A stretch of DNA of 64,000 bases from Megaleporinus macrocephalus (taxonomy: Eukaryota; Chordata; Actinopteri; Characiformes; Anostomidae), in NCBI GenBank assembly GCA_021613375.1, contig CM038719.1, positions 34,076,747 through 34,140,746 on the forward strand, written 5' to 3'. A program made the translations under genes and the position numbers. The notes below the pieces were generated by a model that had not been told where the DNA came from, ran no database searches, and saw only the letters and a program-made list of their open reading frames with translations. Shown here in pieces: positions 47,109 to 61,452 of the stretch; the first letter of the stretch is position 1; each line of letters begins with the position of its first letter.

Positions 47109-47845
47109 ATTGTTAGCTTTACACATTTTACAAGTTGTGTTATTTTATTTGATAAGTATAACGCTGTCACTGTGTTTGCTCCCATGTGTGCAGGGCTATG
47201 AACCATCTGAAAACTACAGCCAATGTTATTACTAGTGGTAGTAACAGTATTCCTGTATTTACACCTACTGATACATTTGGACACGATCAGTGATGTTCCT
47301 GGCAGTATCAGCAGATGTACTATTGCTACTACTACTGATAATAATAATAACAATAGTAACACATTCCCTTCTAGTATTTTGTTTGAGAGCTGAAACTTGA
47401 TCTTTGTTTAAAAATAAAGCAAAGAAGAAACTTATTATATTATAAAATTATATTACCAACAAAAGCCTAACGTAATCATTAATTTTGATAATTGTAACAT
47501 ATAGTTATGTTGTCCACCTCTACCACCATTTGTAATGTCACTGGCGTGCAGAAGACAGCCTAAAATGACTAGCAAGGCACATTGCTGAAGCAGGCAACGT
47601 GTTAGGCATGGTAAACCTCTCTAACAGGATGATGCAGCCAAGCGAAATCCTTCCAGTCTCACTCTGTTTCTCAAGTAAAGCACAGAAAAAGAGATACAGC
47701 GAAAAAGGCTCCACCACTGAACCATCATACCTCTGACCCCTCCAAGAGAATCGGACTGACTATCCTGTAAAAAGGGACAGATCAAGTCCTAGATTGTTAG
47801 AGTTTACATCCATACATATGAACTGTTACATACATAAATTAAATT

Positions 47846-47848
<3 letters not shown>

Positions 47849-47885
<37 letters not shown>
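47849..47885. repeat. (GT)n(AT)n microsatellite
   Basis: GT run then AT run. Confidence 0.95.
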
Positions 47886-49169
47886 TAATGTATTATGATG
47901 ATTAATAATTAATAATATTTTTTAATACACCGTGTGTGAAGTAGACATGCATAATCAGTCTGTACCAAGATTTTCTCAAATTAATGAAAAGTTAAGACTT
48001 TGATAAGGTCATGACTAGGAGTGGGTATAGCCAGAGCTTTGGTATTTTACCATGATTCAACTTTTTTGATTCACATTTAACATAACATTTCAGAATTATG
48101 AACAAAATACAATAGTAAATATAAAAACAGAAACAGTCAAGAACAGGCAACTGTTGTGCAGTGGTAGCATCACACTTTCCCCCCTCTTTTGAGTGATGTG
48201 GCGCTACAGTTTTACCCATATAAGCCCTGCTAGTTTCACAGTGATTTTGACTCCTTTAAAATGAACTTTCTCCAAATAAACTTTTTCAGTTTTCATAGTA
48301 AAATACAAAATGGCTTCTAGTGTATGTGGTCGTATAATCAAAAATACTTCTGTTACGCACTATTAATACAATCTGTTATTTACAAGTTTTGTTGCCATTT
48401 TATTTCCCAGTCCTAGATTAGGGTGCCTGGCTCATCTCCACTGCGATCTATCATCACAGTTTCTCAGTAGCCATTTGAGTTGTGTTCATGTTTTGTCACA
48501 GCTGGTGTATCAGATAACTGGCTTATTAAAATGTAGAACATGTCCGAGAAAGCATAGCAGCAGGCCAGACCTCCCTGTACAATGGACAACCTGGAAGGCC
48601 TAAAACCATGATCTGACTGGTACGCATTAGAGATGAATATCTAAATGTCAGCTTCAGCTCCTGCTGTGTGTTTGTGGACATTAATATACAATGCTGTGTG
48701 TGGGGTATTCAGATAACAAGCAGTGAGACACCACACACCCCATATGGTGTTAAAACATTTATAAGCGCCATTTCATGTATAGTAGATTTCCCAGCTTTAC
48801 GGTTTTCAGTGACAAGCTTTAGCAAATTAGCATATTTAGTGAACTGAAAACTGAAAACAGTGTTTGGCATATTGCGGTGCAACGTTTGAGTTACATTAAT
48901 GTGATGACTTTTTTCTGCAAAGAGGCAGTGTAATGCGTTACAGTTACTTTTACACACTATGCATTTAAAGCAGACTATGTCACCTTTATACATTATAGGT
49001 AACTTTGTATGCAATTTCCATATGTGTCTACAACATTAAATAGACTACTGTGTGAAGCAAGTGTGCAGCACCACTGTAAACCCTATTCTGTACCATCCAG
49101 TTGTTACAGATGTCTGTGTGTTTCAGGGAGTGAACGCCGAAGTGAAATAATGAGATTTCCAGAAGTAAT

Positions 49170-50090
49170 TCTAATACTATTTGAGAGAAGTACAGTCATC
49201 AAGCACTTCATTAGAGGCACTATACAAATACTGAGTAGTCTCTTCCTTTACTCTCAGAACAGCCTTAGCTCTTCTTGGCATGAATTCCACAAGCTGTTGG
49301 AAATATTTCTTTGAGTTTCTGACACCATGTAATTTCTGCAGATGCCCTTTCATGCTCTGACCCTTTTTCACCACATTCTGAAGTGGTTTGTTGGATTCAG
49401 ATCCAGTGACAAGACCACTGAAAAACACTGAACTCATTGTCATGTTCATAAAACCAATGTGAAATGACAGGTGCATTGTCTTGCTAGAAGTAGCCATTAG
49501 AAGATGGTGAATTGTGGCCATAAAAGGGATGTGCATGTTCAGTAACTATACTCACATAGACTATAGCAATTAGGTGGTAATTTATTGGTATTAACAGCCC
49601 AAAGTGTAACAAGAAAACCTTGGCCGACACCATTACACCACCTTTATCACCCTGGACGGTTCTAGGGTTGGGTCAGTGGAATTAGGCTGTTGTACCAAAT
49701 TCTGCCCCTACTATCTGTGTGCCACAGCAGACAGAGATTTATCAGACCAGACTACTTTTTCCAGTTTTTATCTGTCAAGTTTTGCCAAGCCAGTGCCCAC
49801 TGAAGCCTCTGCTTTCTGTGCTGGGCAGACAAAAGTGAAACCTGCCGCCTAAAGGTTGAACGTTGTATGTTGCGACATGCTATTCTGCTTACCAAGAAGG
49901 TATTGAGTTGCAGCCTTTCTGTTGGCTTCAACCAGTGTAGCCATTCTCTGTTGACCATTTCTGCCCATAGTACTGATGCTCTGATTCTCTTTACTGCACT
50001 ATTTTGAGTGAACAGGTAATTCGCAGCTATGGAAATGCTCAAATCCTCCTGTCTGGCACCAACAATCATGCCATATCTAAATTAACTGAG
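49170..50090 (-). pseudogene. Tc1-like transposase relic, minus orientation
   Basis: The minus-strand frame at 50069-49752 begins MIVGARQEDLS and continues with RNIQRSTFRRQVSLLSAQHR and LQWALAWQNLTDKNWKK, the N-terminal and linker region of Tc1 transposases ahead of the DDE domain. Downstream broken frames carry a PLW-HTD-GRIWYNS-like stretch and HDNEFSVFQW near 49440, matching YDNEFSILQW in the copy at 23555-24120. Stops and frameshifts throughout the catalytic part. Confidence 0.8.
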
Positions 50091-51225
50091 ATCACATTTT
50101 TATGGTTAATATGAGTAACACCTAAAGCTACTGGTCTGTATCTGCATAATTTTGTGTAATGTACTGTTGAAACGCAGTTGCCTAAATAGATAATTTGAAT
50201 GAATGATTAGGTATACAGGTGTTCTGTAAACATAGTTAGTTGTTTGTAGAGGATTATTCTTTTTATTAGCTATGCCAACACTGGTTGCAAAAGATAAAAG
50301 GCCTGGCTTGTTTTAGACATGTGTGGAAAAGTTCTTAAGGAAATTTTATTGACTTTTACTGGCACTAACAATAATAATAATATTGTTGTATTATTATTTC
50401 TGACTTGTACAATGTGTTGACTACTAGAAAGACCTTGAACAGAAACTGTCATATTTTTCAAACTGTCATATTTTTTGAATACTGTCATGATCTTCATATA
50501 CTACAGTACTAGTGTAACACTACTATTTGTTAATATAATACTTTTACCATTATAAAGAACCACTTTTGTTATCTATCATTTACTACTGCTAGTATCAATT
50601 CATATCTAGTCACAAGCTGTATTGTACCTGTCCTAAAGAAAAGGAAACCAGGACCAATTTGTAATAGAAAGCTTTCTTATCTAAGCCATGGAGTTCTTAA
50701 GTGCTGTAACCTTAACACCATGTTCCACCAACACATGCATTAAAGAATGCACTTTGTGATCACAGACAGTTAAAATAACAGATTTTCTGTTGTTTTTCAG
50801 CCGTGTGCCATTTAAAAAAAAGGGTTGTGTATGCATAGATACGCGCTTTTCTCCTTTACATGGCATAATCAGCCTTTGAATGAAAACCAGTCAGTCAGCA
50901 CAAATCTGTGTGTAGCACAATGCTGAGTCATCATCAGCATGTGTGTACTATTCAGGTGTATTTAGATGTACTAGTATGATTTTTTTTATTTATGCAGCTA
51001 ACTGATTATTCTAGAGGTTTAAATACTTTTGCCAATAAAGACATTTTCAGTTTGTTCAGTAAATAAATGAAAATCTAGATGATTGTTTGTGTTATCTGGT
51101 ATGGTCGCTTTTTTATTATCTGTTGTTTTCAGTTAAATGAAGATATATTTACACTATAGCTCGCATTTATGTAAACATTCATAAAATGATATTGGCTCCA
51201 CAAGCTTTTAAGCAGCACTTTAGAG

Positions 51226-52398
51226 TAGGGCTGCAGCTATCGATTATTTTAGTAATCAAGTACTCTTTCAATTTTTCCATCGATTAATCGAGTAATCGGA
51301 TAAAATACAAAATTTTTAAATTATAAGACAGGTTTCTTAACATTTATTGCTTAAATTGCATATAATACAGTTTAAAAGAAGACATTTTAATAATTAATAT
51401 TATTGAGATTTATTACTGGTCATATGTATCATACTGTAAGTTCACAAGACTTCCTACTGTACACTTATTTACTATGCTGAAGCTTGTCTTACACTTGCTG
51501 ACCCACTTAGTGCAAACAAACTAAACTGAATTTTCTTGCTGTATTGGATTTGGTGCATTTTAGGCTCCAAATTGCTACAAACACTACCTGATATTTAGTT
51601 TACTGTGTATTTTATGCATCACTGGAAGGGAAGAGGGTGTGTGAGAGGTGTATGTTCTTGTGAGTGTGTTTGTTTGTAACTATAATCAAAACGTTAAAGT
51701 GAAGTTCAGGCTTTTATGTTTTGTGGTTATGTTCTTAAGCAAAGCTTAGATAATTTACGGACATAACTCACTATCACACAGACATACTTTCTTAACTAGC
51801 CATTACATATAACCATTACTAACATACAAGCTTTACTAGCCTTCATTTCAACTCTCCATCTCACTATTTAGACTAAATGTTATTGTTACTGTGTGTCGCT
51901 TCGCTCTGTGGACTGGACGTGCTGAAACACTGAGACACTGATGTTGTGCTCGGCTAGGGGTTACCGTAAAACTTAGACTGTCTATCAGTTTGCTGGGAAA
52001 GCTCACTTGCTTGCTTTCTGAAGTTAGCTTCTTATTTGAATACCCTGTTCCACCTTAAATGGTATAGAAGTTACATTCCGGCGCCTCTAATTTGCTGCGT
52101 CATTTAAGGTGGAAAGGCGGAATTCAGATAAGAATCTAACTTCAGTCGCGTCTTTCTTCAGGTTGGCGCTCAGTAACGGCTCTCTTGGCTAGTTCGGTTT
52201 TACAGTAGACTTTGAAGACTGTGTATGGTTTTCTCTGACCCGTCTCTTCTGTTCTCCTTTCCTTATTCTCTCTCTCTTTCTCTATTTTGCAATCCACGCC
52301 ATTAAACCACGTCTTTTTCGTGTCACCTGGCAACACCGTAAGCGTGCACTGTGCAACAGTAAGTTACTTGAATTCCTTGAGGAATCGCTTCAGCCCTA
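51226..52398. mobile_element. hAT-type MITE, 1173 bp, with 8-bp target duplication
   Basis: Begins TAGGGCTGCAGCTATCGATT; ends with the complement of TAGGGCTGAAGCGATTCC. Identical flanks CTTTAGAG at 51218-51225 and 52399-52406. The subterminal ATCGATTAATCGAGTAATCG is the recognisable fish hAT motif. No transposase; it hosts a foldback copy at 52019-52144. Confidence 0.9.
52019..52144. repeat. Foldback inverted repeat inside the hAT MITE
   Basis: Arms 52019-52061 and 52101-52144 pair with a few mismatches (TGAAGTTAG, CTTATTTGAAT, TTCCACCTTAAATG against their complements), with a 39-base loop. It shares TTCCACCTTAAATGG with the intron-1 cluster at 29619-30045. Confidence 0.8.
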
Positions 52399-55300
52399 CT
52401 TTAGAGAGAAGTCATTTAATTGTAAATAGTCTGTTTTATAACATGAAATAATATATGTAAATAGTAGGTATGTTATTTTTCTGTTTACTGTTATTATGGG
52501 CATTAATAAGTCGGCTGGTATACCGTACTGTCAGCGCAGGGAGTTTCTAAGGGTTCAGTGTTGTCTGCACAGCCATTGTACAGTGTCATTATAGTTCAGA
52601 TGAATTGTCAAAATGTTTTGTAATATGTCAAGAATTTATATGTGGATTTGGAATTTACATAATACATAACTGGAGTGTCTCCAATGGGATGATGACATGA
52701 AACACCCATTAAGTTCAGCAGGTTTGTATGTTTGTTGTTTAAATAGATATATTTCAAAAAAGAAACTTGAGTTAGTCGGTATCTTATTATTTAATATGTG
52801 GTTTCCATGAAATAATTCATAAAATCATCGTATTGTGTTGGTTACACTGTAATCTGTGGCTGTTCAAAGCATGTAAACACATTTGTACCTTTTCATTATC
52901 ATTCAATAATTGAATGATTTATACACTTTATTGTAGACATAGTTGATCACATTATACTTTCTTGACAAATGTTTCAGCTTGTTTACGTTTTTTAGCTTCT
53001 TAGCTTTGTAAAAAAAAAGCTAAGCAAAAATTACATGGCATCCCTAGTAGTTGTTATTCATTAACTTTAAACACGTTAGAAATGACGTTGGGCAAAACCT
53101 TTGTTGTAACACTTTGAACATTTTGTTCTTGCTTCCTTTGAGTGATTACAATCTGTCCTCAGATAAAAGGTGAGCATGCCTGCCTACATTGGTCACAGCA
53201 AAGTGGGTCAGCATGTAGAACTGGAGTTACCCGTGACCTATCATGTTTCCTGTCAGTATATAAAAGAAGCTCAGTATAATTGTTTAATTAAGAATAAAAT
53301 TGTTATTGTGGTGTCTTTTATTAATGCTTTTATTATTGATTTGTTTTATCACAGTCACAATAAAAGGCCAGTAATGTTTAAAATACACCGTTTTTATGTT
53401 TCCCTGCTTAAAATAAATATCTGCCAAATTTATCTTTGGTAGATTATGTTCTTAACATACACAATAAATGCAACATTAGCATTAAAATATCACATTTTAA
53501 GGTAAAAGACTGGATTCAAAAGTGCTTCTTTTATCTGGGAATTAAAGTATTAATGTTTCTCGTTGAGGTGCTAAATTGTCTTGCTCTGCTTTTTAGTTGT
53601 TTAACTACAGAATAAACACATAAATACTAAGAAGTTAATGTGAATGTTATTTTATAAAGACATTTACATGTTTTATGGTGTAGCATGTTGATGAGACATG
53701 ATGTCATTCACAAGTTCTTAAGGTTATATATGCAAAACGTGATTGTAAGTGCCATTTAACATAACTTCACACCTCTATAAATAATATGATTGCTTTTGAA
53801 ATGCGTGTGATTTTGTGTAAGGTTGTTGTAGAAGTTAACTGAATCAATTTAAAAGCCTGCAAAAGCTGTAATCTCCACATGTGGGAACTTCAGTGTGAAA
53901 TTAGAGTTACTATATATGGCTGGGTTTTTATGTGTTGCTGCATCTAATAGCATGCTCTACCCTGGCTTGTTTTCTTAAGATGATTATGTGTTTGAACTAA
54001 GACGTGATGTAGACAAACTGCTGCAACAACAGATAAGATTGCTTTCACCTTCAACAAGTCCAGTAATCCATTGTAGCATGAGGGCGTAAAAAAGTGGGTT
54101 TGATTAAAGTGCCGCTTATGAAAAGTTTTGTCGGCCTAAGTCAGAATTAATAGACTTAGGAAAGAAGAAAAAAAGAGAAAACAGAAGCTTTGCTTTCTGC
54201 CTTTTTTGACAGCTAAAAAAGATTTTAATTATTAATGATAAATGTCAGAAATCCACCACCTTTGACCTTAACACGTGTAACATAATAATAACTCTAAACA
54301 GGGGGATTTTATTTTAAACCCAGTATAAATTATGCACTACAGAGCTGATTCTAATAAAATTGGTATGCAAGGCGTTCGCTTTTTATGTGCTAAGAACATG
54401 TGGATGAGGATTTAGATTCAGCCTGCTTATTGTCGAGTGTTAGAAGGAAGGAAGTACTCATATCCACACAGCAAAGTCAAAGCTGAGCTCAAGTTTTATG
54501 GTTTGGCAAGAGTACTGACCTGACACTTGAAAAAGGACGCAATAGAACCAACCTATCATAGAGTCAAACCAGCATCAAAGAGGGCCCATATCAAAGGGCA
54601 GGAGCACTGAGATAGAGGGGGGAGATAGTGATGGCAGGTGGTGCACAGTGACAAGTGGAAATAAATCGAAAAGCAAGTGACTGGCTTTTGCAATTAGCAC
54701 AAAGCAACAAAGTGCATCCTAACTCAATCAAGTAACAAAGCAAAGAGATGAACCAATCATAGCCCGAAACCCTCAAGACATCAGTGGAACTCTCAGCGTA
54801 ATAACATCAAAAAGCAGCTGCGTTGTACACAGGTGCGTGCAGTTCTTTGGAGGTGCTCTTGTCTGATGGAACCCTTCTATTTATTTGGCTAAAACTGCTG
54901 CAAACAGTTATATACATTATAACCGCTTATATAAACCGTATATAACCGTATATACATTCACGCGTTTTAGGTTTTTAGGTGCAGCATAAGTTACATACAC
55001 AAGCACGTTGCTACATGACTTTGTTGCCAAGTATTGATAATTGAATTGCTATAAAAGAAATAGTTATAAATACAGCACCAACTGAGCTAACTGAGTCAAT
55101 AAGTGGCAACATCAAAGGTGATATGCTTTTTTATTCATGCACCACACTTTCTTCAAATGCATAAAAAAGAAGTTACTGGGCCTTGCTGCCTTTTGCTTCT
55201 ACAAAGGCAAGAAACATGCTACTTCAGTGAGCGTGAATACTGGCTGTATTTACTAAACTAAGAATCAGACACTCAGATGTAAATGTAATGTTTTATTAGT

Positions 55301-56324
55301 GACAAGGAACACATTCAAACAGTGGAACTGGATTAGGATAAATTTAGACTGGGCATTGGAAAGAAAAAGTGGTACCAGTTCATCCTTTCAGAAAGTAAAA
55401 GGAAATATCATCTCAGTTGAGTTGTGACCAGAAAAATATTTGAAGATTTTTTGTCAGATTTTTTTTTATCAGCAAAATCCATGGCATGTTTACCTGCCTT
55501 GAGCAGTGCTGTTGCAGTACTGATGCTGGCTCGTGATCACATTAGGCAGTCACATCAACATCAGGCCTGTTCGCTGGACAGACAAATGGTTCCCATGTGG
55601 CACTGTCTGAGAGGAGGCTGATTAGAGTTGGCCTTTATTCAAATTAAGCTGACCTCTCTTTCCCCTTGCTTAATTTGCAAGAAGGATTTCTTTTTTTTTT
55701 TAACTTACATAAGAGCTCCACAGCATTTTGTTTGTTAATCGTTATTGCTATACTGGCAATAACAAGACAGGCCAATATGACAATATCTGCCATTTTCATG
55801 ACATTATGCCACAATATGCTTGTCTGAGCGTATAGTGGTTATCGTCAGTACTTTTGCTACAGAGAAAAACGCCATGTTTTATTATAAAGAGGGCATAGTT
55901 AGTCCATAATAAGGTTTGTGCAGTATTTTTTAAATGTGCCACTGCTGGCTGTTTATGCCTGTTTCAACATTTCATAAATCAGAAAAATAAATATCTCAGG
56001 ACTGAGGAGTGTATCGACTCTTTAAGGTTTACCAATATATTTTCAGACAAGATACAGAGTGAGTCAATAACTTTTATATCAATGTGGTTTGATGTTGTGC
56101 TAAAGTACATAACCCTTTGCTTGCATAGGCCGTGCCAGTGCATCTCTCCTTTCTCATACTTTCTATTTCTGTTTCCAAATGATTTAGCTGCTGCGTTAGC
56201 CATCATGCTATTCTCCACACTATTCCTTGTAATCATCTACACATTAAAGGTAACAGCATTTACTTTGATCATAGTGCTTGTGACGTCTCACACTGACTTT
56301 GGCTTACAGCATATATATATCTCA

Positions 56325-56689
56325 CCTTTCAGCGCGATCGGCCGATACCAAGGGCGGGGTATATGCCACGGCAGGGATACATGAAGTTATTAGTGCAAGC
56401 AGGTCATAAAACATGGTCTAAACTGGTTTATTACCATTTTTAAAACATATGTCAGTGCATGCTTTTCTTGCGACGCCGCTGCTTCAGTCAGTGTGATTCT
56501 TCGTTCCAGTCAGATTCTCCTCTTCCTGGATGAAACGCTAGCTGGAAATACAGAAATTAGGCTCATTGGTTTAACCCCATTGACCGGCTCTCGGGATCGG
56601 CTAAATTGGAGAAATAACGACCGATCACTGATCGCATATTTTGATTCAAAATCGGCCGATACTGATACATAGCTGATTGATCCTTCCAT

Positions 56690-56693
<4 letters not shown>
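56325..56693. repeat. CGGCCGAT-type dispersed repeat
   Basis: GCGATCGGCCGATACCAAG at the left, and GATCACTGATCGCATATTTT and AAATCGGCCGATACTGATAC at the right. This resembles a common fish non-autonomous DNA element; the interior is not coding. Confidence 0.5.

Positions 56694-56763
<70 letters not shown>
56694..56763. repeat. (AT)n microsatellite
   Basis: About 34 dinucleotides next to the preceding repeat. Confidence 0.97.
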
Positions 56764-56768
<5 letters not shown>

Positions 56769-57689
56769 AAAATATCATAACATATTGTGTATTGTGGGAA
56801 TTCTTATAGTATCATAGTATATGATCAGCCCCCTCTACATTTACATATTGTAATATTGTAAAAGGGTGCAAAGTGCAGATGGGCTTTCTTACCAGTCACA
56901 ACATTTCTTATATTTTTCAGCCCAAGTAAATTATTTTTGTCAAAATTATGCAGGCCTAAATATATAATCTCTTTACTTATATGTTGTTAAGTAAATCTCC
57001 TAAAGCCTCAGTTTTATACACAGTAAAATGCAACTATTTTCCAAGGTATATGTTAACAGTAGGTGCATACTCTGTTTTTAACCCCACAGTTGGGCCTGGA
57101 GTTTGTGAATTGCTTTTAGATGACTGAGGCAAGCAACTAAACACTAGCTACAATTATGCATTCAGCGTTCAAGCCTCAAACCAGAAAAGGCAGGTGTGCT
57201 GGATCTCTTCAGTCAAGAAAACGGTCCTGGACCATTATTTATATGACATAATCACAATTCAGATCACAGTCACAATATTGGTGAGAGTGACAATTAGATA
57301 TTTACCCCCTAATCTTTCAGCCGTACTGACAGTTATGAACTCAGAGGTGAGGCTTTGACTAAATGCTGTTTGTTCATAATCCTTTACGTGCGTTTGCATG
57401 TTCAGAATGAAAAGCAGTATTTTCTGCTTGGTTAAATCATGTAAAAATAGGTGCACATCTTGAGATCATATCACTTAATTAAAGAGCAAACGTTTTCATT
57501 TAAAAGCAGGTGCTATGGCAACATCTAGAGATCATGTTACTTAATTACAGGAGCAAATTTAAAGATAGAATCAGAAGTTTTTTTTTCTTTGCAGCATGTC
57601 AGGAAAGTACATGCTCACAACAGCTGCTTGGCATCTACTACGCCAACAAGACCTTCAATTTTTGTTCGTTATCATGTTAAATATTCTAT

Positions 57690-58090
57690 AGAGCAGAAGT
57701 CACTAATAGGCCAACTGCGATCCAGGTCCGGACCCAGTTGTTGTGGCAGAACTTTCTCTCTATGGTCTCTATGGTATACGGGTTTTACGATGCAGTAAAC
57801 TCATAGACCAATCGCGTGCGTTGTAAGAGCCAGTCAGATCTGTGCAGATTCAGGAGTATAGCGCGCATACGGGCGAGGTACAAAGCAAGAAGCAGTAGTA
57901 GGAGAATAAAGCGAGTCAGAGAAAGGCTAATATGCTCTAAAAATAGAAAAGTCGATGGTAAAAAAATACTTTTTTTTAACCAGGAATGAACAGAAACAGT
58001 CCCACAGGCAGCTCCAGACCATGTCAAGGTGTGAAATTGAGTTAACAAGAAGACCGCACACAAAAGCATTCTGTTTTTTTTACGTAGCAC
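57690..58090 (+). pseudogene. hAT-family N-terminal relic (GTF2IRD2/ZBED-like), very weak
   Basis: Around 57935-57985 the plus strand reads CSKNRKVDGKK then FF-NQE-like residues, resembling the KRKVDSE...FNQEW start of hAT-derived BED-finger proteins. A TGCGATCCAGGTCCGGACC block (57717-57735) lies upstream. No longer frame survives, so this is a tentative identification. Confidence 0.3.
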
Positions 58091-61000
58091 TTGTTTTTAC
58101 TTGAAGTGAAGAAATAAATATTGTTAAAGTATATTGAACTGTATTTGTAATTGGTTTTGTCTTTCAGTTGCTGATAACACAAAATGCTGATACTAGGCTT
58201 CAGTATGTAGGATATGGCACTGAATTCTAATTAAATACCTTCGCTGTAGATATAGTTGAAGTATTTCATTTGTGATTTGACTGAATCTCTATGGAATAAC
58301 CACTCATGTACACAAATGAAAAAAACTGCATTCAAAAAACTGGGCAGGTTGGAAGGGCTAGCACATGTCTAGTGCAGCCAGTGTGGAATGAATCACTGAT
58401 TACAGTGGATTCACATCTGTTTGTTCTTATGAACAAACTTAAAAACTCAGATGCATGTATATTGGCTATAAATGTATACATTCTTTATTTTGGAAGAATT
58501 TTATTTCTCTCTCTCATATACAAACACATAAACACACACAGGCTTGTTGATGTCCCACTGTCCTACTAATGATGCAACTCGCCCACAAAAATAGGACTGT
58601 TTTTTATACCTGGTGCCAGACAGCAGGTGAGAAATCCTGTTGCTCAACAAAACAGTATTTTAAATATTTAAATGAGTTTTATATGTATCAATATGTACTG
58701 TTAACCTTTTGTGAAGACTGTGAGAAAATAATAACACATTAACACATTTTTTGTCTCTATCTTACATTTACTGAACTCTCCTATCATGTAAATGAACTAA
58801 AAATGAACTGTGGGAGCTGAGCTTTTTGTTGGTTCTCTGGAAAGCTGCTTGGCCATCACTACACACTGCCATACTGCCACATGCTTCCATAAACTAAGAG
58901 CAGGAGAAGAAACTGGGTGCACAAAGCAGCTGCCTATTAACAGATGCGAATGAGAAGCAGGACAGAAGCAGTACTGATGTGGTATGGGCCTTAGTGTTAC
59001 AGAAGGTCTTTTTCTTAAGGTTTTAAAAATAATAATAATCGATTCACACTAGTTTCCTTAAATCTAAAACCAAAATGTATTGGATTAGCCATTTTTGAGT
59101 CAGTTGTTTAGCAAGATAGAATAGACTTTGGGTAAAATGAACTCTAGTAATTGCCTTCTGTCAGGCTACGCTAGCACTCAAAAGTTTGGGCTCCTAACTG
59201 AATATGTGTTGTTTATAAACTTAAAGACATTTTGATGTAATCCATTGGTTCCTAATTTTACAGTCCCATACCCCATTCAGACATATGTAGGACATTTAGC
59301 CTTAAAATATCAAACATGTTTACGATGAGATTACATGTCACACCGAATCTATTGAATAATACTGAATACTGAGGGACCATATGCATGCATGAGACATTCT
59401 ACTGCTGTAAAAATGAATATTCTATGGCTGTGAAAAAGAGCAGTGAATAACAAAATGTTCACTAACACACCACGGATCACATTCAGCACAGAAACGTCAT
59501 CCATTTAGAGAGCCAACAAACATCTAAAATAAGCGCCACTGCCTCTACAACCTTTAATGTGTTAAGATGTAAATCTTCACAGGTTGTGCTCCTTTTAGAT
59601 GCTCCCCTAACGAGTAATGTTTCAGTGTTTTCCTGGTCTGAGCTTTTATGTGCAGAGATTTTCTCGCTAAAGCATACTTTTGAAATATATTTGGATGTAG
59701 TTCTGTGTGTTCTCAGGAGTGAGAAAATATAGGTCTGGACATTTTTACATATTGATGAAAAATCGAAAAGAGAAAGTCTCTCTGCGGAGCTGTTTGTGTC
59801 ATCGGTATCAGGGAAGTATCTGTGTAATTGCATGGCCAGATGGTGGAATGAAATGAAGATCAAATATTTTGCAAAATATCAGAATTTCTTGTTATTTCTA
59901 AAAGAAAAAGTTTGAGCTTAATGTAAAAAGTGTTTTTCAACAGCAACAATCTCTCAATGGAAACAGTGGAAATATATTTCTCTGACAACGGCACGTTATC
60001 CACTGAGGAGAAAATACTATGTAATATGTTACTTGGAAGATGGTGAGTCCTTATGAACACCCAGTGTTGTATCATTTTGCTGTAGTTTAACTGACATTTG
60101 AGAAGGCAGTCTGTGTTTCATCAGACACGAAAACAGCTGCTTTCTCTTAGCTTTTTTAAATAATTAAACATGTTTTCATATTCATTCCTCTAGCAAATTG
60201 CTGTCCTGCTTTTTTTTCTTGTAACACCAGTGATACCACTTAAAAGATTAGGTCTCCAGCACAAAGCCCTATGTACCTTATGGTAATTCGGACCAAAGTT
60301 CTTTTTTTTTTTTTACCTATCCCTGCGGTTAACCAGATACCTGTTTATTAACTCTCATGGATACTTGGATGTCAAAACGCTCCACACTACATTTGGTGTA
60401 CGAAGGAGGAAACTGTTCCACACAGATATAAGCAGGCCATTTTTTGTCCAGAGAGAATAAGAACACAAGAAGATAGTTGCTTTGCCTCCAGCTATTTGCA
60501 TTTTCACTAATGGTACACATATAATCTCAGTCACTGAAGAACACTTACTCATGCAGTGAAGGAGCTCAGCTCCATCCAAAATATCCACTTCACACACCCA
60601 TGAATGCACGCACATCACATGGCTAATAAGATCTCTGTAGCTTGTTCAGTACTCCAGCGTTCGTGGGTAAAATGTCAATTATTAGCTGAGGCATGTGGGA
60701 AAACGCAATGTTTAAACTGTCTGAGGGTTCAATAGATACACAATGCTGGCCAAACACACTCTCCTTAGGCAGCTTGTCCCAAAGCGGCCCTACTCACTTC
60801 CTCTCCATCTCTTCTAATTGTTTCCTGCATGACTCATGCCCGCTGCCACTACATTTGGCTTGGTCCTTTTATTTCTCACCCCGTTATCATTTAATTATGT
60901 TTTTTGAATTGCTATTTCCATCTAACCTCTCTTGCTCCTACCCCCTTCCTCCTTCTTCACGTCAGTGTTTCATTTTTCTCTTGGCCTCTGTTGGTTTTTC

Positions 61001-61452
61001 CATGTCTGTATTTGCACAGTGAAATGACACCTTCTAATTGCACGTTTTGCCATTCTCATCACTCGCGTCTCTGCCTTTGAACGTCAAGCAAGCACTGCCT
61101 AATTGGCCTGTCAGATTGTCTGAAAAACAAAAGCAGCGCATTTCAAAACCCTATTATAGACAAGTTTCTCTGAAATAATATGAAATCTAGCCTTGTGAAA
61201 TCTAGTGAAGAACCATCATTACCTATGTGTGATGGTTGAAATTAAGTTTAGTCTGTGTCTGGGAAGTTGCCCAGGGTCATGCTTTTGGTAATGCATGTGC
61301 CATATAATTTAGATAAATATTTTATGACATATTTCATGGGGTTTTTTTTTATTACAAAATTACGTGCATTTTGCATGCCAAATTGTGGCTTTCAGTGTCA
61401 TGGTACACTGAAGGAAATTACATTTTCTCTTTTCTGTATTACTCTTTTATAG

